The notes under the pieces: generated by a model | Told to the model about the DNA's origin: nothing | What the model saw: only the letters and a program-made list of their open reading frames with translations | The model's database searches: none | Part shown: piece by piece, positions 1 through 8,897 of the stretch | Layout: each line of letters begins with the position of its first letter | Numbering within the stretch: the first letter of the stretch is position 1 | Source: Aurantiacibacter arachoides | GTDB taxonomy: Bacteria > Pseudomonadota > Alphaproteobacteria > Sphingomonadales > Sphingomonadaceae | Direction: 5' to 3' | Assembly (NCBI RefSeq): GCF_009827335.1 | Contig: NZ_WTYH01000001.1 | Location: 1,860,001-1,924,000 of the forward strand | Length of the DNA stretch: 64,000 bases | Translations under genes and position numbers: made by a program

Positions 1-463
<463 letters not shown>

Positions 464-603
464 TGCTGCCTTGCCCTTCGCGCGTGGAACCGAGCGCGCG
501 TTAGGCGCTGGCGGGCGGGAGGGCAACCGTGGGCTACGCGCTTTGGTCCGGGCTGCGGATAGATCGCCGCGTTCGGCCGTTGGACGGGCAAAAGGAGACT
601 CCG

Positions 604-1416
604 ATGACCGACCAACCGACCCTCACCCTCAACGATGACCGGCAGATCCCCCAGCTGGGCTTTGGCACCTGGCAACTGGAGGGTGACACCGCCACCGATG
701 CCGTCAAGGCCGCGCTCGACGTCGGCTATTGGCTGATCGACACCGCTTCCATCTACAAGAACGAGGAGCAGGTCGGCCGCGGCATCGGCGAATGGAGCGA
801 CATCTTCCTACAAACGAAGGTGTGGAACGACGACCAGGGATACGACGAGGCGCTGGCCGCCTTTGACGCCAGCCTTGCCCGGCTGGGCCGCGACTATGTC
901 GACATGCTGCTGATCCACTGGCCCGTCCCTGGCGCAGGCAAGGCGGTGGACACGTGGAAGGCGCTGATCGAGGCGCGCGACCAGGGCAAGGCGAAGAGCA
1001 TCGGCGTCAGCAATTTCCGCGAGGATGATCTCAAGGCGATCGTGGATGCCACCGGAGTCGTGCCTGCGCTCAACCAGATCGAACTGCACCCCGGCTTCCA
1101 GCAGCGCGAGCTGCGCCGCGTGCATGATGACATGGGCGTGATTACCCAGACCTGGTCACCGCTGGGCCAGGGCAAGGGGATCGACGGCGACGTCGTGAAC
1201 CGCATCGCTGGTGACCTGGACGCGCCTGCCTCTGCCGTCATCCTCGCCTGGCATTTGCAGCATGGTCTGAACCCCCTGCCGCGATCGAGCAGCCGCAATC
1301 ACATCGCCGAGAACTTTCGCGCGCTGGAGCTGACCTTGTCGGACGACCAGATGGCCGCGATCGATGCGCTCGACAGTGCGGACGGGCGCATGGGGCCCGA
1401 TCCGTCTAGCTTCTGA
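604..1416 (+). CDS. Aldo/keto reductase (2,5-diketo-D-gluconate reductase type)
   Basis: A 270-residue NADPH-dependent aldo/keto reductase that would reduce aldehydes or ketones to alcohols. The catalytic tetrad is visible: Asp46 and Tyr51 ([13 protein letters not shown]), Lys72 (TKVW) and His105 (LLIHWP). Other family signatures are [11 protein letters not shown] and the NADP-binding PLPRSSS near the C-terminus. The ATG at 604 is chosen because AAGGAG lies six bases before it; the reading frame extends further upstream without a ribosome site. Its stop overlaps the end of hisZ by 11 bp, tail to tail. It is the only plus-strand gene among purA, hisZ, serA and serC. The physiological substrate cannot be read from sequence. 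Confidence 0.94.
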   Translation: MTDQPTLTLNDDRQIPQLGFGTWQLEGDTATDAVKAALDVGYWLIDTASIYKNEEQVGRGIGEWSDIFLQTKVWNDDQGYDEALAAFDASLARLGRDYVDMLLIHWPVPGAGKAVDTWKALIEARDQGKAKSIGVSNFREDDLKAIVDATGVVPALNQIELHPGFQQRELRRVHDDMGVITQTWSPLGQGKGIDGDVVNRIAGDLDAPASAVILAWHLQHGLNPLPRSSSRNHIAENFRALELTLSDDQMAAIDALDSADGRMGPDPSSF

Positions 1417-2542
1417 CGGGAACGGGTTCCGTCCGTTCGAGGCGGTGCGAGCAGCCCAGCCGCGCCGCCTCGTCCTGATCGGACAGGGCGGCGACCGTGC
1501 GCCAGCCTTGCCCGCGCAGCCGTGCCGCCGCGTCGCGGTCGTGATCCGGCGGCAGGAACAGCCGGCGACCCAGATCCTCGTCGGCCTTTACCGCCTCCAC
1601 CAGTTCCTCGGGATAGAGCGAAAAGCCGGTGGCGACCTCGCCTTCATTCCCCATCGAACCGGCACCGATCCGGTAGGTGCCGCCCCGCCCCAGCGCACCG
1701 CGCACGCCCTCGGCATAAAGCGTGAAGCCCAGCCAGCTCTGGTAGGCAAAGCCATGGCGCTCGCTGGGATCGAGGGTGAGGCGCGCGCGCCCTCGCACCC
1801 GGTCGGCAATCTGCCTGAGCCCGGCAATCCGGCTGTCGAGCGCGCCGGCGCCGTCGATCGCGCTCAGCCGCTCGATCGCCTCGTCGAACGGGCCGGACGC
1901 ATGGATCAGCGGCAGGTAGGCCGCGCCGCCCGCGTCCACCAGCCCGCCCGCGTCCTTGGCGTCGAGCTCGCGCCGCACGGCCACGCGGGTGGCGGTGTCC
2001 AGTGGCAGCGGCCCGTCGGCCAGCGTGTCGACCAGGTCGGGCAGCGTGAAATCGACCGAGATTCCCTTCGCGCCAGCCGCCTCCAGCGCCTCTATGGCCA
2101 CCTCGACCAGTTCGCCCGCCGCAGCCACGCTGTCAGCCCCGACGAGTTCCGCGCCCACCTGCAACTCCTCGCGCCGGGGATCGAGCATATCGCCCGCGAT
2201 CCGCGCGACCTGCCCGGCATAGCACAACCGCAACGGACGCTCCGCCCCGGACAGCCCGGTCGCGGCGATGCGCCCTACCTGCACGGTGATGTCGGACCGC
2301 AGTGCCAGCGTGCGCAGGCTCTTCGGATCGACGAAGCGGAACATCCGCCGGGTGGAGAGCCCGTCCATTCGGCTCGCCATGGATTGCTCGAACTCGATCA
2401 GCGGCGGGCGCACCCGGTCGTATCCGTGGCTGCGCATCACGTCGAGCACGGCGCGTTGAATGCGCGCGACCGCCGCTGCACTTTGCGGCAGACGGTCTTC
2501 GAGGCCCTCGGGCAGGAGGTCGCGGGTTGGGTCGGTGGTCAT
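1406..2542 (-). CDS. hisZ: ATP phosphoribosyltransferase regulatory subunit HisZ
   Basis: HisZ is a catalytically inactive histidyl-tRNA-synthetase-like protein. It partners the short-form HisG catalytic subunit, which must lie elsewhere, in the first step of histidine biosynthesis. The 378-residue product starts MTTDPTRDLLPEGLEDRLP and carries the class II synthetase-like core, with motif 2 around FRFVDPKSLRTLALRSDITVQ and GRGGTYRIGAG later. An upstream in-frame extension of six codons exists, but the ATG at 2542 fits the family start. It sits between serA and purA on the same strand, separated from purA by the aldo/keto reductase. The synthetase HisS is excluded by length and missing catalytic motifs. 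Confidence 0.94.
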   Translation of the reverse strand: MTTDPTRDLLPEGLEDRLPQSAAAVARIQRAVLDVMRSHGYDRVRPPLIEFEQSMASRMDGLSTRRMFRFVDPKSLRTLALRSDITVQVGRIAATGLSGAERPLRLCYAGQVARIAGDMLDPRREELQVGAELVGADSVAAAGELVEVAIEALEAAGAKGISVDFTLPDLVDTLADGPLPLDTATRVAVRRELDAKDAGGLVDAGGAAYLPLIHASGPFDEAIERLSAIDGAGALDSRIAGLRQIADRVRGRARLTLDPSERHGFAYQSWLGFTLYAEGVRGALGRGGTYRIGAGSMGNEGEVATGFSLYPEELVEAVKADEDLGRRLFLPPDHDRDAAARLRGQGWRTVAALSDQDEAARLGCSHRLERTEPVPVRS

Positions 2543-2570
2543 GCGGCGTGCCCTAGGCAACCGCGGCCCG

Positions 2571-2597
2571 GAATGACAGTGTCAGAATGACAGTATC
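2571..2597. repeat. Short direct repeat before the serA stop
   Basis: Two 13-base copies, GAATGACAGTGTC at 2571-2583 and GAATGACAGTATC at 2585-2597, lie in the serA-hisZ gap. The second copy runs into the serA stop codon at 2596-2598. They are preceded by GGCCCG. CCCGGAATGACAG resembles half of the GTCATCCCGGC-type hairpins seen at 4207-4280. This may be a remnant of a dispersed palindromic repeat, which is inference. Confidence 0.4.
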
Positions 2598-4194
2598 AAA
2601 AAGATAGGGACCGCACCTTTTTCACCCCCTGCAACGAGCAGATCGCCTTGACGGTGCTGTCATCCGGCTGCTGGTCGAGGCTGAGCAGCAGCACCGCGTC
2701 GCCGCCCTTGTGCTTGCCGGGCAGGCGGCGACCCAGATGGAAATTGCCGATGTTGACCCCGGCGTCGCCCAGGGTCGAGCCGAGCCGGCCGATGAAGCCG
2801 GGCACGTCCTCGTTGACGATGTAGATCATCGGGCCTTCCAGATCGGTCTCGATCCGCGTTCCGGCGATTTCCACCAGCCGCATCTGGTCGTTGCCGAACA
2901 GGCTGCCGGCGACCTCGCGGGTGCGGTCCGGGGTCTTGGCGATCACCCGCAGCAGGGTATGATAATTGCCCTCGCGCCCGCGCCGCACCTCGCGCACGTC
3001 CAGCCCGCGATCCTTCGCCAGGATGGGCGCATTGACCATGTTGACGGTGTCGGAAAAGGTCCGCATCAGCCCCGCCAGCACGGCAGCGGTGATGGGCTTC
3101 AGGTTCAGCTCGGCGGCGGCACCCTCAACCTCGACCGTCAGCGAATTGACGTCCGACCCTTCTAGCTGGCCGACCAGAGAGCCCAGCTTCTCGGCAAGCG
3201 CGACATAGGGCTTGAGGCGCGGCGCTTCCTCCGCCGAGAGCGAAGGCACGTTGAGCGCGTTGGTGACGCCGCCGTCGACCAGGTAGTCGGCCATCTGCTC
3301 GGCCACCTGCAGCGCCACGTTGACCTGCGCCTCGGTCGTGCTGGCGCCAAGGTGCGGGGTGCAGATGAAGCCCGGCGTGCCGAACAGCGGGTGATCGGCA
3401 GCCGGCGGCTCCTTGGCGAAGACATCCAGCGCGGCGCCGGCGATATGGCCCGCATCGAGCAGGTCCTTCAGCGCCGCCTCGTCCACCAGTCCGCCGCGCG
3501 CGCAGTTGACGATCCGCACGCCCTTTTTCGTTTGCTCCAGCCGTTCCCGGCTGAGGATATTGCGCGTCTCGTCGGTCAGGGGCGTGTGCAGCGTGATGAA
3601 GTCGGCGCGCTTCACCAGATCGCCCAGATCGACCTTTTCCACGCCCAGTTCCAGCGCGCGTTCGGCGGAGAGGAAGGGATCGTAGGCGACAACCTTCATC
3701 TTCAGGCCCTGCGCGCGGGATGCGACGATGGCGCCGATGTTGCCCGCGCCGATCAGGCCCAGCGTCTTGCCGGTTACCTCTACGCCCATGAAGGCGTTCT
3801 TCGGCCATTCGCCCGCCTGCGTGCGGCGGTCGGCCTCCGGGATCTGGCGGGCGAGGGCCATCAGCAGGGCGATGGCGTGTTCCGCGGTGGTAATGGAATT
3901 GCCGAACGGCGTGTTCATCACCACCACGCCCTTGGCGCTGGCGGCGGGGATGTCCACGTTGTCGACGCCGATGCCGGCGCGGCCGATCACCTTCAGGTTG
4001 TCGGCAGCCGCAAGAATGTCGGCGGTGACCTTGGTCGAGGAGCGGATGGCGAGGCCATCGTACTGGCCGATGCGGGCCTTCAGTTCCTCCGGGCTTTCCC
4101 CGGTGATGACATCGACATCGCAGCCGCGCTCTTCAAAGATGCGGGCGGCGTTGGGGTCCATCTTGTCGGAAATGAGAACTTTGGGTTTGGTCAT
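2596..4194 (-). CDS. serA: D-3-phosphoglycerate dehydrogenase
   Basis: SerA oxidises 3-phosphoglycerate with NAD+, the first step of serine synthesis, in the cytoplasm. The 532-residue length is that of the long form with an intervening domain and a C-terminal ACT domain. Visible motifs are the NAD-binding loop GLIGAGNIGAIVASR, NCARGGLVDE with the substrate Arg, and CTPHLGAST with the catalytic His. The last 80 residues (around MIYIVNEDVPGFIGRLG) form the ACT domain that can sense serine. The ATG at 4194 has GAGGT close upstream; an in-frame extension of 22 residues lacks family similarity. serC lies 92 bp upstream on the same strand, so the two probably form an operon. Confidence 0.97.
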   Translation of the reverse strand: MTKPKVLISDKMDPNAARIFEERGCDVDVITGESPEELKARIGQYDGLAIRSSTKVTADILAAADNLKVIGRAGIGVDNVDIPAASAKGVVVMNTPFGNSITTAEHAIALLMALARQIPEADRRTQAGEWPKNAFMGVEVTGKTLGLIGAGNIGAIVASRAQGLKMKVVAYDPFLSAERALELGVEKVDLGDLVKRADFITLHTPLTDETRNILSRERLEQTKKGVRIVNCARGGLVDEAALKDLLDAGHIAGAALDVFAKEPPAADHPLFGTPGFICTPHLGASTTEAQVNVALQVAEQMADYLVDGGVTNALNVPSLSAEEAPRLKPYVALAEKLGSLVGQLEGSDVNSLTVEVEGAAAELNLKPITAAVLAGLMRTFSDTVNMVNAPILAKDRGLDVREVRRGREGNYHTLLRVIAKTPDRTREVAGSLFGNDQMRLVEIAGTRIETDLEGPMIYIVNEDVPGFIGRLGSTLGDAGVNIGNFHLGRRLPGKHKGGDAVLLLSLDQQPDDSTVKAICSLQGVKKVRSLSF

Positions 4195-4206
4195 TTCTAC
4201 CTCGTC

Positions 4207-4280
4207 ATCCCGGCATGGGCCGGGATCATTAGCAATTGTTTCGGTGATGGCGGCGGGCAATCCCGGCTTTTACCGGGATT
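4207..4280. repeat. Two GTCATCCCGGC-type hairpins in the serC-serA spacer
   Basis: The spacer holds two inverted repeats. ATCCCGGC at 4207-4214 pairs with GCCGGGAT at 4219-4226 (four-base loop), and AATCCCGG at 4259-4266 pairs with CCGGGATT at 4273-4280 (six-base loop). The first follows CTCGTC, giving a CGTCATCCCGGC unit. Both would fold in the serC-serA transcript. There is no U-tract, so processing or mRNA stability is more likely than termination. They look like dispersed REP-type elements, but copy number cannot be judged from this window. Confidence 0.5.
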
Positions 4281-4286
4281 ACGGCG

Positions 4287-5447
4287 TCAAAGGCGTCCGG
4301 CCTGCGCCTCGGCATAGGCCCATTCGATCCACGGCAGCAGGCGGCGAATGTCCTCCTGCTCGACCGAGCCGCCGCACCAGATGCGCAAGCTGGGCGGCGC
4401 ATCGCGATAGCCGTTGAAGTCGTAACCGACGTGCAGCTCTTCCAGCTTGCCGGCGATCTTCTTCGGCACCGCTGCCTGATCCTCTGGCGAGAGGCTTTCG
4501 TACCAGTCGCCCTGGAACACCATGCACACGCCGGTATTGGTGCGCTGTGCCGGGTCGGGCACCATGTTGCGCAGCCAGTCCGTGCTCTCGATCCAGTCGG
4601 TAACGATCTTTGCGTTGGCATCCGCGCGCTCGAACATGGCCTGCCGCCCGCCGATGGACTTCGCCCATTCAAGGCTGACGATGTAATCCTCGGTCGCCAG
4701 CATCGACGGCGTGTTGATCGTGGCACCTTCGAAGATCGCGCGGTTCAGGTCCTTGCCCTTCTTCAGGCGGAACAGCTTGGGCAGCGGCCACGGCGGATCG
4801 TAGCTCTCTATGCGCTCGACGGCCTTGGGGCTGAGGACGAGCATTCCGTGCGCGGCCTCGCTGCCCATCACCTTTTGCCAGGAATAGGTCGTGGCATCCA
4901 GCTTGGCCCAGTCCATTTCCTGCGCGAAGACGGCGCTGGTGGCATCGTTGATCGTCACGCCCTTGCGCCCGGGGGCCAACCATTCGGTATCGGCGATGCG
5001 TGCGCCGCTGGTGGTGCCGTTCCAGGTGAAAACGACGTCGTTGTCCTGCGGGATCTGCGTCAGGTCCGGGATCTGGCCATAATCGGCATCCAGCACCTGC
5101 AGATCGGGCAGCTTCAATTGCCTGACCGCGTCCTGGATCCACACGTTGCCGAAGCTTTCCCACGCCGCCACCGTGGCCGGCCCCGCGCCCAGCATCGTCC
5201 ACATCGCGCATTCCAGCGCGCCGGTGTCGCTGCCCGGCATGATGCCGACCAGATAATCCTCGGGCACGCCCAGCAATTCCTTGCTGAGATCGATGGCGTA
5301 TTTCAGGCGGGACTTGCCGAGCTTGGAGCGGTGCGAGCGGCCGAGGCTGCGGGTATCGATCTTGTCCAGCGACCAGCCCGGAGGCTTGGCAGTGGGGCCG
5401 GACGAAAAGAACGGGCGCTCCGGCTTCAGAGCGGGTTGGTCAGTCAT
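4287..5447 (-). CDS. serC: Phosphoserine aminotransferase
   Basis: SerC transfers an amino group from glutamate to 3-phosphohydroxypyruvate, the second step of serine synthesis. The 386-residue protein belongs to the class V PLP aminotransferases. It opens with the phosphoserine-aminotransferase region FFSSGPTAKPPGW, and SWQKVMGSE contains the PLP lysine. GPTAKPPGW and the length point to the longer 'Methanosarcina-type' SerC common in alphaproteobacteria rather than the E. coli type. The ATG at 5447 is preceded by AAGGAGAG, a strong ribosome site; the upstream 28-codon extension is rejected. serA follows 92 bp downstream. Confidence 0.95.
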   Translation of the reverse strand: MTDQPALKPERPFFSSGPTAKPPGWSLDKIDTRSLGRSHRSKLGKSRLKYAIDLSKELLGVPEDYLVGIMPGSDTGALECAMWTMLGAGPATVAAWESFGNVWIQDAVRQLKLPDLQVLDADYGQIPDLTQIPQDNDVVFTWNGTTSGARIADTEWLAPGRKGVTINDATSAVFAQEMDWAKLDATTYSWQKVMGSEAAHGMLVLSPKAVERIESYDPPWPLPKLFRLKKGKDLNRAIFEGATINTPSMLATEDYIVSLEWAKSIGGRQAMFERADANAKIVTDWIESTDWLRNMVPDPAQRTNTGVCMVFQGDWYESLSPEDQAAVPKKIAGKLEELHVGYDFNGYRDAPPSLRIWCGGSVEQEDIRRLLPWIEWAYAEAQAGRL

Positions 5448-5645
5448 GTATTCTCTCCTTGCAGAGAGCTCGCGCGGCGTTGGGACCGCGTGGCCCGCCG
5501 GCGGCACTAGGGACATGGGTGTGCGTGTCAAAGGTTACTTGCGAAACCGCTGCCGGGTTCCGGTCGTGTCGAGGCAGGCCTGCGTTAGCGCGATGTTAAC
5601 CATGACCGCCCCATCAGATTGCGTGATGATTGCAGGACCACTGCC

Positions 5646-6350
5646 ATGAAGCCCATCGCGCTATTGTCCACCCTTGCGCTCGCGCTGGCGGGCTGTTCCA
5701 TGCTGCCGGGGGGCGGAGATGGAAATGCGCGATCAGGCGAAGCCGGCCGCGCCGCCTCGGCGCCCGGCCCTCGCGTGGCCGCGCCACTGCCCGTGGCCAA
5801 CACGGCCGCCGGGGCACAATGTCTCAGCTCCCTGGGGCAAAGCGGCGTGCGCTTCGACCCCCTCCCCGACCAGTATCGCGCACAAGGTTGCAGCACGCTG
5901 GGGACCGTGCAGGTCCACGCGCTGCGTGGTGACAGCGGCGATCTAGGCATCAGCAACATCGGCCCCGTCACCTGCCCGGTCAGCGCGGCCTTTGCCGCCT
6001 GGGCACGGTTTGGCGTGGACCGCGCGGCGCGGCAGATCATGGGCAGCCCGCTGGCGGGTATCCAGACCATGGGCAGCTATGCGTGCCGCGATGTCGCGGG
6101 CACCGGTCGCCGGTCGGCCCACGCCACTGCAGCCGCGATCGACATCGGCGGCTTCGTGCTTGCCGATGGACGGCGTATCTCCGTCCTGACAGGATGGAAC
6201 GGCACGCCGCAGGAACGCGAATTCCTGCGCACGGTGCAACGCAGCGCCTGCCGCCGGTTCAACACCGTGCTTGGCCCGGATTACAACGCCGCCCACCACG
6301 ATCACCTGCACGTGGAAGGCGTGACCGACGGCAATTCCTATTGCCGTTAG
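5646..6350 (+). CDS. Extensin-like C-terminal domain lipoprotein
   Basis: A 234-residue envelope protein. The first 17 residues form a lipoprotein signal ending in the lipobox LAGC (Cys17), so it is probably an outer-membrane or periplasmic lipoprotein. After a low-complexity linker comes an extensin-like domain from about residue 55 to the end. SAHATAAAIDIGGF and HHDHLHVE resemble the zinc ligands of M15-type D,D-peptidases, suggesting cell-wall peptide hydrolysis, which is inference. Several paired cysteines (CPVSAAF, YACRDV, SACRRF, SYCR) suggest disulfides. An upstream in-frame start nine codons earlier is possible, but it would spoil the signal peptide. It converges on the LuxR gene, leaving only 21 bp. 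Confidence 0.85.
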   Translation: MKPIALLSTLALALAGCSMLPGGGDGNARSGEAGRAASAPGPRVAAPLPVANTAAGAQCLSSLGQSGVRFDPLPDQYRAQGCSTLGTVQVHALRGDSGDLGISNIGPVTCPVSAAFAAWARFGVDRAARQIMGSPLAGIQTMGSYACRDVAGTGRRSAHATAAAIDIGGFVLADGRRISVLTGWNGTPQEREFLRTVQRSACRRFNTVLGPDYNAAHHDHLHVEGVTDGNSYCR

Positions 6351-6371
6351 CCCAATCCTGGCTTCACGGGA

Positions 6372-7067
6372 TCAGTTGGCCCTCTGCGAGATGGGCGGTG
6401 GCCCGCTTATAGCAGGTTCGACGTCAGGGGAGCGATTGGCCCCCGCCGTGCGCTTTTCTCGGCGCCACTCCCCTGCCTCCAGCCGCAATCGCACTGCTTC
6501 TGCTGCATGGTTTGCGCCCAGCTTTCCCATCATGTTCGCGCGATGGATCTCCACCGTTCGGGGACTGATCTCCAGTTCGAGAGCGATCGCCTTGTTGGAA
6601 CATCCTTGCGCCAGCCAGTCGAGCACTTCGCGCTCTCGCTTGGACAAAGCGGAGATGCGATGGCGCGCGTCGATTAGCCGGCGGCGCGCCTCGGCGTGGC
6701 GACCAGCATCGCTGTGGACGTGTGCCACCATGCGGCGCAATCCCTCCTCGCTCAACGGCAGCGCGATGAAGTCGAGCGCACCGGCCTGGATTGCCACCAC
6801 GACCTCGTTTACGCCGGGTGCCTCGCAGGCGACGACCAGCGGCAGCCAGATGCCGTTGTCCGCTAGTTGATCCAGAAGTTGGCCGGTGCCGCCATCGACA
6901 GCATCATGCGAGGCGATGATGATCCCCTCGTTCGGGTGCTGATCGAGCAGTTCGGCAAGGTCCGAATAGACCTCGGCATGGTGTCCCATCGCGAATATTT
7001 TGTGGGATTGAGCGGCGCGGGAGCGGCTGTTACCGCCGACGATGTGCATGGTAAGGCGTTGATCCAT
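6372..7067 (-). CDS. LuxR-family regulator with degenerate receiver domain
   Basis: A 231-residue two-domain DNA-binding protein. Residues about 5-125 have receiver-like secondary structure, but the phosphorylation residues are missing. The acidic pair expected after strand 1 is replaced in MHIVGGNSR, the Asp region reads IIIASHDAVDGG, and the conserved Lys site reads FIALPLSEE. Residues about 137-200 are a LuxR/FixJ helix-turn-helix (LSKREREVLDWLAQGCSNKAIA, TVEIHRANMMGKL). It therefore probably works without phosphorylation. The last 25 residues are rich in Pro and Ser. It stands alone; downstream on the same strand nothing follows before the extensin gene on the other strand. Confidence 0.88.
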   Translation of the reverse strand: MDQRLTMHIVGGNSRSRAAQSHKIFAMGHHAEVYSDLAELLDQHPNEGIIIASHDAVDGGTGQLLDQLADNGIWLPLVVACEAPGVNEVVVAIQAGALDFIALPLSEEGLRRMVAHVHSDAGRHAEARRRLIDARHRISALSKREREVLDWLAQGCSNKAIALELEISPRTVEIHRANMMGKLGANHAAEAVRLRLEAGEWRREKRTAGANRSPDVEPAISGPPPISQRAN

Positions 7068-7262
7068 GCCATTGATTATGCCGTGAAAACGCGGATGAAT
7101 GCATTGCGTAGTTCTACGGGTTTAAACCTAGAACATGGCCTTCATCCAGCAGTGCATCCGTAAAACGCCATCGATAAGCACCTGATACTGGATCGCGAGC
7201 GGAGAAATACCGACCTGCCCGAAAGGCCGGCCTACGTAGAAATTCGGTACTTGGGCGATGGC

Positions 7263-8018
7263 CTAACCGGCCTCGTCGGGTTGGTAAAAGGAGTAGTCCG
7301 GCAGCGAATGGAACGCGTTGCGCAGCGCGTCGCTCCAGCTCGATGAGATCGCGTCGAAATAGGCATCGCTGTGCTCGATGCGCTTTTCGTGCGTGCGCTC
7401 GAACCCGTCGCGCGCGATGACCAGCAGGTCGAGCGGGAGGCCGACCGAAAGGTTCGCCTTCAAGGTGGAATCGAAGCTGACCATCAACAGCTTGACCGCA
7501 TCCTCGAAACTCATCTGGCGATCGTAGCCGCGGATGATGATGGGGCGGCCGTACTTTGTCTCGCCGATCTGGAAGAAAGGCGTATCGAAGCTGGCCTCGA
7601 TGAAGTTGCCTTCGGGGTAGATCATGAACAGGCGCGGTTCCATCCCGCGGATCTGGCCGGCCAGGATGATCGAGGCGGTGAAGCGCCCGCGCCCCCGCGC
7701 GCCGTTCGATTCCTGGGTTTCCTTCACGGTCTCGCGCAGCAGCTTGCCGGTTTCCGCCGCCACCTGGAACATCGTGTCCAGCCCCATCAGCGAGTGGGTG
7801 CGATCGCCGGGCGCCTTGGTCCGTTCCTCCAGCTTGCTGATTACCGCCTGGGTGGTGGCAAGGTTGCCTGCCGTCATCATCGAGATGATCCGTTCACCCG
7901 GCTTTGCCCAGGTGAACATCTTGCGAAACACCGAGATATTGTCGACGCCCGAATTGGTGCGGGTGTCGCTCATCAGCACGAGGCCCTTGTCGAGCACCAT
8001 TCCAACGCAATAGGTCAT
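7263..8018 (-). CDS. Anbu-type proteasome-like protease (peptidase T1 family)
   Basis: Anbu is the bacterial ancestral-beta-subunit homologue of the 20S proteasome and HslV. The 251-residue product starts MTYCVGMVLDKG. Removing Met leaves the N-terminal nucleophile Thr1. Asp17 (SDTRTNSG) and a Lys at position 32 (VFRKMF) match the Ntn-hydrolase catalytic set. The ATG at 8018 is fixed because Thr must be the second codon. It is the last gene of a minus-strand run behind ATP-grasp, alpha-E and transglutaminase genes, the neighbours with which Anbu genes typically occur. The natural substrate of this group is not established. HslV is excluded by the sequence around Thr1 and the absence of hslU. 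Confidence 0.92.
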   Translation of the reverse strand: MTYCVGMVLDKGLVLMSDTRTNSGVDNISVFRKMFTWAKPGERIISMMTAGNLATTQAVISKLEERTKAPGDRTHSLMGLDTMFQVAAETGKLLRETVKETQESNGARGRGRFTASIILAGQIRGMEPRLFMIYPEGNFIEASFDTPFFQIGETKYGRPIIIRGYDRQMSFEDAVKLLMVSFDSTLKANLSVGLPLDLLVIARDGFERTHEKRIEHSDAYFDAISSSWSDALRNAFHSLPDYSFYQPDEAG

Positions 8019-8064
8019 GGGGGTAGTCTACCTTCCGGCGGGCCTGTCACGCAAAGGCAGCGCG

Positions 8065-8880
8065 TTACTGTTCCACCATTTGCTGTTCTACGGCGAGATC
8101 GACCTGGAGATCCTCGGTCAACGCGCCGAAGGAAATGCCGGTTACCGGCGCGGCATCGGCATAATCGCGCCCGGTGGCGACACGCACGTAACGCGGATCG
8201 GGGCTGATGCCGTTCGAAATGTCGAAGCCCACCCAGCCCAGCCCATGCACGTGGGCCTCCGCCCAGGCGTGGGTGGCGTCCTGGTCCACCCGGTCGTTCA
8301 TCATCAGGTAGCCCGAGACATAGCGCGCCGGGATGTCGAGCGAGCGTGCCGCGGCGATGAAGATGTGCGCGTGATCCTGGCACACCCCCCTGCCGCAGGC
8401 CACGGCTTCCTCTCCGCTGGTCGTGACCTGCGTTGTGCCGACGCTGTATTCCACGTTGTCGCGGATCACCGCGGAAAGGTTGTGCAGCGTTTCCACCATG
8501 CCGCCGGTGCTGCGCTTCACCTGGCCGATCAGTGCCTTGATCTTTGGCCCCGGTCTGGTCAGCGCGGTGTGGCCCAGAAAGGCCCAGAGCGGCAGGTGCC
8601 CGGCGTGCTGGCCGATCACGCCGGCATTGTCCTCCGTCGCGACCGTGCCGTGGCAGCTCACCACGACCTCGCGCACGCCTTCCTCGAGACCGATCAGGGT
8701 GACGTGGTTGAAGTTCTGGTCGTCGTAGGTGAATTCCTCGCGCGCGCCCTGGTACTCCATGGTCCAGTCGAGGATCTTCTGGCCCTGCGTTTCCTTGGGC
8801 GTCAGCCGCAGGCGCTGGATGCCATGCGAAATCTCGTCATTGAAGCGATAGCGCGTGGTGTGGCGGATCGAGAGGCGCAT
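8065..8880 (-). CDS. Transglutaminase-like protein of the Anbu cluster
   Basis: A 271-residue protein with an N-terminal bacterial transglutaminase-like region (starting MRLSIRHTTRYRF) and a papain-fold core. The catalytic triad is Cys167 (GRGVCQDHAH), His204 (ATHAWAEAH) and Asp220 (GWVGFDISNG). No signal peptide is seen, so it is cytoplasmic. Such proteins may act as peptidases or amide-bond transferases; which applies here is unknown. The ATG at 8880 is preceded by AAGGGAG; the same frame stays open far upstream but only as an antisense-like shadow of the alpha-E gene. It lies 17 bp behind alpha-E and 46 bp before Anbu, so the genes are probably co-transcribed. Confidence 0.92.
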   Translation of the reverse strand: MRLSIRHTTRYRFNDEISHGIQRLRLTPKETQGQKILDWTMEYQGAREEFTYDDQNFNHVTLIGLEEGVREVVVSCHGTVATEDNAGVIGQHAGHLPLWAFLGHTALTRPGPKIKALIGQVKRSTGGMVETLHNLSAVIRDNVEYSVGTTQVTTSGEEAVACGRGVCQDHAHIFIAAARSLDIPARYVSGYLMMNDRVDQDATHAWAEAHVHGLGWVGFDISNGISPDPRYVRVATGRDYADAAPVTGISFGALTEDLQVDLAVEQQMVEQ

Positions 8881-8897
8881 GGTCTGTCTCCCTTTCC

